A stretch of 64,000 nt of DNA, from NCBI GenBank assembly GCA_028554795.2, contig CM068830.1:46266227-46330226 (forward strand), given 5' to 3'. The DNA comes from Sinohyriopsis cumingii (lineage: Eukaryota; Mollusca; Bivalvia; Unionida; Unionidae). Of the stretch, positions 56,001-64,000 are shown in pieces (positions within the stretch are counted from its first letter, which is position 1; every line of letters starts with the position of its first letter). The notes under the pieces are model-generated. The model was not told the origin of the DNA, made no database searches, and worked only from the letters and a program-made list of their open reading frames with translations. Made by a program: the position numbers and the translations under genes.

Positions 56001-59000
56001 GATAACTTGTGGTGAACAAGGGCAGATTTTTAAAAATTCTAAAACCCTATCACAAAAGGATTATTCACTTTTGCAGTCTTCGCAATCATACGATCAGAAG
56101 TCACACTGGTAATCCTAATGGATGTGCCGTATTCCAATCAAGGGAATTATTTTCTCCATTTTTTATTAAAGTCAGATCCACAGTTACTCTTTTCTGTTCT
56201 GCTTCTTTCACTTTCTTCGCTAATGATTTTTTGTGCACGACGTTTTAATCTGGAGATCACTTTCTAGTGCAACAAGCATTAAGGTTAAACATCTAGATGA
56301 CAGCTTGCTGAGCTCAATGGAAATCGCATGAGAGCTCATGAGATTAGGGTAAGCTACTCCGTCATAACATTGCCTATGCTAGTCTGGTTCATTGTTTCGT
56401 ATGTTCCCTGCATTGCACTTTGCTATATGAATAGAGGAGCGCAAGACATGGAGCAAATAAAGTGGGGAACCAGTCAATGCCTTTGCTCAAAGTATATAGG
56501 ATGCCATCCATCATCCAATGCATTGGGTATTAAATAAATCCTGATCACATTATGAAAATCCTTTGCATAAAAAAAACGCACGTCAACAAAATGTGTGCAT
56601 TCAATTTTATAAAGCATGCGTCCCTGACGTACAAATGTGTGTAAAGGGAAACAGTCTTATATCATAAACCAAATTACATTTTGATTAGCTGATATGCATA
56701 CAATTATCAGTTTTATGAATGATGCTCATTTGGTTCCAGCCTCATTTTGTGAGGACGGTGATACAGAAGCAGAAAACGTAAGTGTGTTTATCATACTTCA
56801 AAAAATTAATGGTAAAATTTGGGATCTCTTTTGAAAAAATAGCAACAGGTGTATAAAAGAAAAATATTCCACGTCTGATCAAATCTATATCACTAATGTG
56901 ACTTAATACAGAGTAGTAACTAATCAGATGCAAAATTACATCATCATTATACATTGATCTCATTCATTATAAAACCATTCCCAGATCTTAATGGTATAAG
57001 CCCCTATTCGAGTTTGATCAGACATATGACCTCTAAAATGATTTCAAACTCCATCAGTCTAATGCAAGATTACATCATCACTCAAACTTTTCCAAGATCA
57101 TGATAAAAGCACTGATGCTGACCCAGAAGTGAAATCTGTGACCCATCACAAATTTTCTTGTTTAGTTAAGCTCTCCAAATAATAATGGATAACCTACGAG
57201 AAGACTTCACCATGATCATTCAAAATGCCTTCGATTAACATACAATTTATTAGGATTTGGACACAATGGAAAGTTCAGTACAAATAAACAAATGTACGGA
57301 TTATATTGGGAAAATAATTGTAATCTTAATCCGGATAGGCACAATTTTCATTTAGGATCAAATGGACATCATAACGTCTTCAAGCAAAAGCTCTGTTGAT
57401 ATGAACACCCATATAAGAGTAAAAAATAAATAATCAAAATGAGTATCAGATCGGCTGCATTTTAATTTAGGACCAATGAGACATTACAAGAAGCCATTTA
57501 GTGAAAACCCCATGTTAATAGGACTATTCAATTGAGGAGTAGCAGTAATAAGATTTTCAGGATGACTGCTGTGAAGGCCAAACCAGATTTACAAGAAAAA
57601 CCAGCACATGAATCATTTCTAAATAATTCTTTCAATTCAATATTACTCATCTATATTATTGCAGAAGCTGTTAGCAATAAAACAACATGACTAAATACAA
57701 GTGATGCCTTTCCTGCTTCCCACACATAGGAAAGAATTTGATTTTCTTTTTTTATATTTATGTGCTGACTGTTTGAACTTTCTATGAGACTGACTGTTCC
57801 TTTTGCCTTCAATGTTGGTTCGTTTGTTGGAAAACATTTCCAGATAATGCTATAATGCACAAGCAAAAGCTTGAGCATGCACATTTTACATGAAAACAGA
57901 TTAATGAATCCGAGATACTTCTTATTCTTCTGGTTCCCTGACCACCACCAGTGAATCTATTATGAAAATGACAAACACAGACAAGCCAATATTCAAATCT
58001 GACTGCAACTGTATATTTTTATCTTTTGCTAACATTCCTCAAATTTGAAACTTAAGGGTTATGTAAACAAGACTTGTAGTCAAATTCTAAGAGTTGTCAT
58101 GTCTGCTGTTGACAACCACAACACCAGTACTGGTACTGATTGCCTTTATCACCCTTTTTCACTAAAGTGGGATCAAGAAAAATCAAGGTTAAAATCATCT
58201 ATGTTTTTGGAGACGCTATGAACTTGCCCTTTCTATTTCCTGCTTCTCCCAAAACTCTCGGTCCTTCACTTTCTCTTCTTCATAGAGTTTCTCCAGGATG
58301 GGAATCTCTGCCAGTCTCCGTGCACGAACCATATAGTCAATCTAAAACAAACAAAAAATATCGCATTTATCCCAGCACAAAGAAAAACCTGGAATTCCAT
58401 TGTCTTGCCCATTCAGGAGGGCGTGTTAATGATGTCATGAAATTCCGCCTACACCACACAAGACAGATTTATAAATGCTGGGATATGGCTGGAGGAGCAT
58501 TTAAATGTGCACAACATTCTTTAAATTTTTAAACAGTCACAGGGATGATTAAAGGGATGAGGGTTGTATTACATGAATTTTAAATAACTCCCAAATTATG
58601 TGACTAACATGTCTGAGAACTGGTGTAATGACTTCTGGGTCTTTGCTTAACTGCTGGAACTTGGCCCTTGGGTAATGACATAGTAACTATTCAGCATGAA
58701 AAAATTAATTTATACAAATAATTGATATTGGACCTAAGGTTTATCCCTAACCAACATACACCTAGCTTCTCTGCTGGAAGTCTGAACTTACTTGAACTGC
58801 CACCCTTTAACTAAATATACACTTCCTTGGCATAAAAATACAAATTAGAATGTCCAACCAAAACTGTTACCTTGCTGACACTAGACCTTAAGAGTTACAG
58901 ATTTTGGGGAATGGGTATGGGACTTGGAATGTGTCTTACAAATTTTATACTAAATGCCCATTTCATCACTAATATACAACAGGAATATGACCATAGAACA

Positions 59001-59523
59001 CCCCTCCCAACCTCCTTATGCATGGGAAACTGATTGAAATGCAAAATACAACTCAAGACTATGAATATTAGTCAGTGTGAGTAACTTTCACAAAAGAAAG
59101 TTGAGCTCATCAAACTTATTCTGACACAAAATGGGACCATTGTCCCAAAGTCAACAGGCAAGCCCCATGATGAATAAAAAGGTTAAGCATGAAGTATCGG
59201 TCACATGAACCCACTTGTAGTGCCCTGGTGTTCCACTAAGCAAGAAGTATCCACATACAAAGATCGATCCACCCAAAATGGTACAGGAAAACAGAACTGA
59301 AAATGTGTAATGAACAGATACTTTGAACAGACAAAAAAACTGTAACCATACTTCCTTGTATTATCTGTTCAAAACAACTTTGCTTCTGTTCATGTAAACA
59401 GGTCTTCACTTTGACAATTTTTGGTACCCTTTGATATCACTGCAGAGATCTTGGAAATGCTTAATTACGCGTATTTGGATCCATATGCACTTTTTTTTAT
59501 TGCAAATGTTACAGTTTTGCTGC

Positions 59524-59565
<42 letters not shown>

Positions 59566-61252
59566 TCATTTTGAAATATGAAACAATTTTATTTAAGTTG
59601 TTACTAACTTCCTTTGATCAAAGGGTGACGGCTTGCTTTGATGAATGTGCATGTGTTATTGAAGGTGCCGCTAAAGGCTCCCTTTTAAGGACCAAACAAA
59701 TGCCAGTGTGTTATTGCTATGGCAACATCAAATAATTGTAGAACACTGAAACATTTTTTTATTATCTGCCTGGTATATATTGGTGCTTCAAAGGTAATCA
59801 GTTTTATTTGAAGCTGCAGGAAAACTATTTTTTTTAAAACTGCTGTCCTCTGGTGAACTGTAGTCATTTCCCAATCTCACGTTCAAAAATAGGTGATAGT
59901 AGCTAGTCAGCTGCATGGCTATTTTGGTTATATTACAGCATACAGTACCAAGGCCAGACACCAGTGTAAGCGGATTATGATATAATAATGCATGTTGTAG
60001 TGGTTTGTCAATATGAAACAATTATGTAACAATAGATTCCAGCACAATTGTTATATCCAAGTGTGTGGGGACCTATCATGGTGCCTTTGAATTTTTTCAA
60101 TCCAAAGCCAAGACTGTATATACAGATTTTATTAGCCATATAAATATTGTATGTGACCTCAAAATCAAGGCACGTCGAGACTTGTCAAAATTCTGTGTGC
60201 AAATCTGAACAAGTATTTTGGGGTTAAACAGAAAACTGATGAAGATTTTAATGAGATTCAGAACTCTGCTAAAGTTGCTAGAACTGATAGTTTGAATGGG
60301 ACAGTAGCCAAGTGTAAGAAAGCGTGTGATGCCTGGCTTTTAATAAAAACTTTCCTTGGATTTACAAAATTCATTCTAATTGACAAACAAGAACTATATG
60401 CCAGTGGTGTAAAGAATGTGGAAAAATAAACTCAATGGCAACTACTGGTTCTTCTAATCTGCAAAGTTCCACATTTTATAGGAATGAGACATCTTCAGAC
60501 CACTATTGAACTGCACACTGACTGACGCCTGTATAACTCTACTTCAAGAGTACAGAGATTTCCAGACTTTGCAGACCTAGCTGTGATTGTGTTGGTGTCA
60601 CCAGTGACATACACGGCATGCAAGAGGGTTCAGTGTGCAGAACAAAATCAAGACTAAGGGAAGGTCCAGAATAAAACATGAGACCTTTACACAAAGAGAC
60701 CTAATGTGGAGGAATACGATCCAAAGCCAACCATCAGAAAATTTTGTGAAATGTGACGGACAAAAGTGAACTATATTGAAGTTAAAGAACGATATTTGTA
60801 CATGGTATCAATTTTAATGGATAGTTTTTTTATAGCATAAATGACTACAAATAAATAGAATGGACAAAGTTTTGTGACCGTTTATTCCTGGCATTTTAAT
60901 GCTCATTTAGCCACTTCAACATGTTTCTGGGAGGGGACTGCAACATTTGCAAGTTAGGAGTCCTGAACATCTGGTTTTAAAATCCTAGTGAGATCTCTGC
61001 ACTGTCATGTTGATAATGTGATCACACTGGTTCTACATGTATAATAAGTAGTATGTAAAGTCAGTGTTTTCAAATCTGGGATATGGCAGTATTGATTCTT
61101 TGACAGCTAAACAACATTACATGTCTCTAAATCTTGGTTTGAAATACCTTTCTCTCCTGATTTTTCAAGCGTTCTCTGAGCTCTCGTTTCTCTCTCTCCA
61201 GATGTTCCACTTGCTTAGCCATGATGTCCTCAACATCCATATTAGCAAGGTC
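46652..61252 (-). CDS. EIF3A: EIF3A, C-terminal part (last nine coding exons, partial at 5')
   Basis: Eukaryotic translation initiation factor 3 subunit A, the large cytosolic scaffold of eIF3 on the 40S ribosome. Nine exons on the minus strand (61252-61148, 58341-58228, 54783-54661, 54318-54165, 53815-53638, 52308-52126, 48814-47835, 47274-47188, 46704-46652) join in frame for 658 codons plus TGA. This is about half of the roughly 1380 residues of vertebrate eIF3a. The N-terminal PCI region lies outside or was not found. What is seen: the helical spectrin-like segment, a charged coiled coil, a long Arg/Asp decapeptide-repeat region and the conserved DDGWTTVR tail. All exon phases match. Introns are GT-AG except one likely GC-AG. 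The gene appears intact here. Confidence 0.95.
46822..47100 (-). mobile_element. SINE copy (family A) in EIF3A intron
   Basis: Shares the body of the copies at 38342 and 61538 (GTGATGTCTTGCATTGAGGC, ACATGATGTCCCACCC, CCTCTTAATGCTGAACACCT). The tail is a short TGTATGTGTGT run. The head is only partial. Confidence 0.8.
47188..47274 (-). CDS. EIF3A: EIF3A exon
   Basis: Encodes [20 protein letters not shown] then KPPPEKQDK. Acceptor TTGCAG, donor AAAG/GTGAAT, phase 1 to 1. Confidence 0.92.
47835..48814 (-). CDS. EIF3A: EIF3A large repeat exon
   Basis: 980 bases. After [18 protein letters not shown] come about 14 copies of a ten-residue [10 protein letters not shown]-type repeat (30-bp DNA period, about 48720-48300), then a glycine patch and Arg/Asp/Glu/Trp-rich sequence to DDRDDSWRK. 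The vertebrate protein has the equivalent DDDRGPRRGx repeats, implicated in eIF3b/eIF4B binding. Antisense frames over the exon are by-products of its composition. Confidence 0.95.
48815..52125. other. EIF3A intron with diverged repeats
   Basis: About 3.3 kb. 50380-51470 contains several old copies of a module with GGCCATATTGGATGGCAGAT and GCCCT.TATGTCA..ATG, spaced 150-270 bases. No exon or other gene was recognised. Confidence 0.5.
51742..51868. repeat. minisatellite, unit about 29 bp, about 4-5 copies
   Basis: AAAGGTCCCCACCAGTACAA followed by GCAATT repeats with small changes. Confidence 0.85.
52126..52308 (-). CDS. EIF3A: EIF3A exon
   Basis: Encodes [20 protein letters not shown] through [20 protein letters not shown]. 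Acceptor TAATCCAG. The donor is inferred as GATGG/GTTGGT, the only in-phase GT before a stop, and is the least certain junction of the gene. Confidence 0.85.
53050..53097. repeat. (AAT)n microsatellite
   Basis: About 15 AAT units with two interruptions, in an EIF3A intron. Confidence 0.95.
53638..53815 (-). CDS. EIF3A: EIF3A exon
   Basis: Charged coiled coil from [19 protein letters not shown] to [18 protein letters not shown]. Acceptor TTTGTAG restores a GAG codon with the previous exon; donor GAG/GTATGT, phase 2. Confidence 0.95.
54165..54318 (-). CDS. EIF3A: EIF3A exon
   Basis: 51 codons plus one base: [20 protein letters not shown], then [20 protein letters not shown]. The RKEERR..REKEEEEQ block is a hallmark of eIF3a. 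Donor AGAG/GTAC. Confidence 0.96.
54661..54783 (-). CDS. EIF3A: EIF3A exon
   Basis: 41 residues, [20 protein letters not shown] to ERRKKTYK. Acceptor CATTGTAG, donor AAG/GTATGG; phase 0 to 0. Confidence 0.95.
54784..58227. other. EIF3A intron, no other gene
   Basis: About 3.4 kb. Units with AGTGAAAACCCCATGTTAAT near 57000-57650 belong to the same degenerate repeat family as 62930-63470. Confidence 0.5.
58228..58341 (-). CDS. EIF3A: EIF3A exon with GC donor
   Basis: 38 residues, [20 protein letters not shown] then [13 protein letters not shown]. Acceptor TTTTAG. Homology and phase place the end after AGG, where the intron begins GCAAGTT; no in-phase GT fits. Confidence 0.93.
58342..61147. 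other. EIF3A intron, no other gene
   Basis: About 2.8 kb, containing a (TA)n tract at 59525-59560. Some stretches near 60200-60750 look faintly coding in mixed frames, but nothing was recognised. Confidence 0.45.
59525..59560. repeat. (TA)n microsatellite
   Basis: About 17 TA units in an EIF3A intron. Confidence 0.97.
61148..61252 (-). CDS. EIF3A: EIF3A exon (first in window)
   Basis: Encodes 35 residues including [20 protein letters not shown], the start of the conserved helical region. Acceptor TTCATTCAG and donor AAAG/GTATTT; phase 0 at both ends. Confidence 0.95.
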
Positions 61253-61537
61253 CTGAATGAAAAAGGTAAATATACTATATTTTGACATAAAAAGTAATCT
61301 AAAATGGTGAAAATCTCAGGTAGTACGAAACAGCAACTCCTTCCCCCCTGAAATAGTTTCAGAGGCAGAGTCTGAACAACCTCTTTATAAGTACAACAAC
61401 TTCCTGGATTTTACACTACGATCTGGTATAAAACTGATTGAAAATGACTTTGTTCTTACAGTTTAATACAGTAATACTTCAAAGTGAATTCTACATGTGT
61501 GGCTCATGACCAGTGGCTATCAGCTCTTTATCTGTCC

Positions 61538-61868
61538 ACTCCGTGTGTGTGTGTGTGTGATTTGGATTTTTAAAGTAGCTTTAACAATTTTTCAGTCACA
61601 CTGCTATGATGTCTGCAGTGTGGGGTTTATAGTGATTTCTAGCACTGAGGCATCATGCCACAGACATGAAGCATGATGTCCCACACAGTCACATCATCCT
61701 GATACCAGGCTGACTAGTCCTAACTCTAACCTCTTAATACTGAGCACCTAGCGAGGTAGCTGTTAGTACCATTTTAAAAAGTCTTAGGAATGACTTGGCC
61801 AGGGTTCAAAACCGCAACCTCGTGCATCCAAAACGGATGCTCCAACTATAAGACCAATGAAAAGGTGA
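61538..61868 (-). mobile_element. tRNA-derived SINE copy (family A), most complete
   Basis: On the minus strand it starts with a tRNA-like head: TGGTCTTATAGTTGGAGC (box A-like), then GGTTTTGAACCC (box B-like) 30 bases later. The body is shared with 46822 and 38342, and a (CA)n tail at 61541-61560 (read as GTGTGT on plus) ends it. Confidence 0.88.
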
Positions 61869-62929
61869 CTGCTCCAAGTGACCAGTCAACATATTCACAA
61901 AGCTCCTCAGTCCAAGTCTGCACTCAAAATAAACTTTCAGACATTAATTAAGATACAGAAAGTTTGCAAGTAACTGCTACTTCATGTGAAGAATGCCATC
62001 AACTAATAACAGCTCATTTTCACATCATTTTAGGAATGAACAGATCATTGGGGGAACAATATTTAAGACAACGTACACTATCAATGAAATGGATTTTTAT
62101 GAACAGGTAGAGAACGCGGTGCAAAAAAAGAGAATAAAGTACCGTGATTGGCTAAGCATGGACAAAGAGTTTAATTCTTGCTTAAACATCACATTGCCAA
62201 GGAATGAATACTCTGTCATCAATATCATTTCCAAATCAGGCTTGGGAAATTCCTCAAAGCTGCTGCACATCATGTGCGAAACAAAACAATTTAACTGCTT
62301 TTTGGTTAAACTTCCTGGAATAAATCAACATGCCTGATGCACATAACCAGAAAGACTATATTTCAATGGACATGCTACAGAACCAGTTTTAAAATCAATG
62401 TGACAAGCATGATGCTACATATCAAACAGGACCATTTTATATATCAAGCCACTCTGCTGTAATACATTTCTTGATGATGTCAGTTATTCAACACGAAGAA
62501 CAACCAAACATGGAAATGCACATACTGAGACGCTGGCAGTTGAAATGCACAAGGTAGTATCAACGGAAAGTGAAAATATTTTGGATTGTATTTTATATTT
62601 CAACATTATAAATGGAACATCTATTTGATAATCTGTCCTCAACCCATGTGCTTAGCATCCACAACCCAAGTTGAAATGAAAGAGAAGGTAAAAGTCTTCA
62701 TTTTTTTTTATATGGCACCTCAGCCTCACTTTAGCTATATGGTATTAGCTCAAAAAGTATGGACATCATAACAATACATGCCTCAATGCCTCTGTAAGAA
62801 TCAACAGTCTTTCAAAGGGGCTGATGTTCATTTTGGTGAAAAGAATTTCCAACGTTCAAGATAAGGTCATTTCTTCCTTTTAACTGTTGAATGTTTAAAC
62901 CATCTTAGTTTAATTTAGGATCAACTAAA

Positions 62930-63470
62930 AATGTCTTTCAGTAAAGAATCCATGCAGCTATGTCCATCTTCAGGACTAGAGAAAATGATTTTCAAGTTGT
63001 AACTGTGGCAGCCATATCAGGCATCAGATCAGTATCATTTTCATTAAGGACCAACTAGATAACACAAGAGGGCTTCAAGTGAGAACACCATTTCAATATG
63101 ACTTCCCATTTTCTTGGAGCAGCGATAAAAAGGGTTTCAAGATGGCTGCTTTGGTGGCCATAGGGGACCTCAGATTAGTACCAGTCATTTTAGGACCAGC
63201 TAGACATCATCAGAAATTGAGGGGGGGGGGGGGGCAAGCTGAAAACCATATATTGATAGGACCCACCATTCAGGAATAGTGATAACAAGATCTTCAAAGT
63301 CGCTGCCATACTGGCCATCAGATCAGCACCAATTTCATATACTAGACATCACTGGAAGTCTTTTAGTGAAAACCCAATGTTGATATGATCATCCATTCAG
63401 GAGGAGTATCAATAACAAGTTTTGCAACTGGAATAAGGCTACCTGCCAATTGTCTGAGCAGCACCACTTT
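62930..63470. repeat. degenerate tandem repeat, unit about 145-150 bp, about 4 copies
   Basis: ACCAACTAGATAACA (63048), ACCAGCTAGACATCA (about 63193) and ACTAGACATCACTGG (about 63341) mark successive units. Each unit also has a GTGAAAACCCA-type and a GCCAT..CAGATCAG-type block. A G-run lies near 63220. Confidence 0.7.
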
Positions 63471-64000
63471 CATATAGAACCAACCATACCATGGGATGAA
63501 CAAGTACACAAAGTTTCATGGCAATCCTCCAAGTCCTTTGGTGATAATAAACTTGTGCTAACAGGCAGACAACTGACAAAAGACCTAGAGGTAAAATGTG
63601 AAAAACTCCTATCAATGACTAAAAGATCTAATATGGTCATCTACATATGAATACAAACATGCCTATTAATTTACACAGGTCTATCTTGAGTGATTTTAGG
63701 TGCATCGTTCAAAAGTTTTAAAAAAGGAAACAACTGCAGCAATGGCATGAACAAAACAAGATAAGTCATCTACATAAGCTTATAAATATACTAAATTTAA
63801 CTGGTCTTTCCTGAGTGGTGCTCGTACAATATTGCCAACAAGCTCCTCAGATAGACATACTTGCATATATATGGACAGATGAGACCAATTCAAAATGCCA
63901 CCTCTGGAAGCAGTATCGGTATAAAAAAATACTTAATAGGATGAAAATATGATCAAGTCTATCATCTGGCTATGAGAACAAACATAGCTCAGATGGCAGC

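Larger units (their letters stand above)
61253..64000. other. upstream EIF3A intron, upstream exons not found
   Basis: No further EIF3A exon was recognised on the minus strand. A plus-strand 114-codon frame at 61993-62337 has no recognised domain. Confidence 0.45.

Noticed and set aside
61993-62337. 114-codon plus-strand ORF
   Set aside because: No recognised domain; lies in an intron-like region, and a frame of this length is plausible by chance.

Overview
The window looks like animal nuclear DNA, most likely a mollusc or another lophotrochozoan. It is AT-rich and has a spliced housekeeping gene with large introns, tRNA-derived SINEs, several non-LTR retrotransposon remnants, MITEs, microsatellites and a decayed Polinton/Maverick. 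The phylum is an inference; the eukaryotic and metazoan character is clear.

Layout. 1-1950 is non-coding, with a (TA)n tract and a ~30-bp minisatellite. 1951-17954 is a decayed Polinton-like (Maverick/adintovirus-type) element of about 16 kb with long diverged terminal inverted repeats. Its minus-strand remnants, read from right to left, are a coiled-coil protein, the N-terminus of a protein-primed type B DNA polymerase, a BIR (IAP-like) domain, an unrecognised protein, a packaging-type ATPase cut after Walker B, two small Polinton-type proteins, an integrase C-terminus, a capsid-type protein and an adenain-like protease. Small plus-strand genes lie near its right end. An RNase H-bearing LINE is nested in its left part, and ~1.5 kb of foreign DNA with foldback structures interrupts its right inverted repeat. 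All coding remnants are broken. TATA boxes and histone-type 3' stem-loops can still be seen at several unit boundaries.

18-38 kb is a graveyard of repeats. It holds a second LINE remnant, two hAT-type MITEs with 8-bp target duplications, an LTR with a proline-type primer binding site and a gag-like fragment, and a diverged array of ~330-370-bp repeats. That array is in plus orientation at 26.4-28.85 and 33.1-33.5 kb and in minus orientation at 34.5-37.2 kb. A nearly complete ~4-kb LINE with a 12-bp target duplication splits the plus-oriented part, and a 477-bp MITE with a TATG duplication sits in the minus-oriented part. A palindrome cluster, a SINE and a 42-bp minisatellite of about 23 copies follow (37.8-40.7 kb).

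46.65-61.25 kb holds the one functional-looking gene: the last nine coding exons (minus strand) of EIF3A, the largest scaffold subunit of translation initiation factor 3. All splice phases agree. One intron appears to use a GC-AG donor, and one 980-bp exon encodes the charged decapeptide-repeat region. The upstream exons lie beyond 64000 or were not recognised. The remainder is intron sequence with SINEs and diverged tandem repeats.
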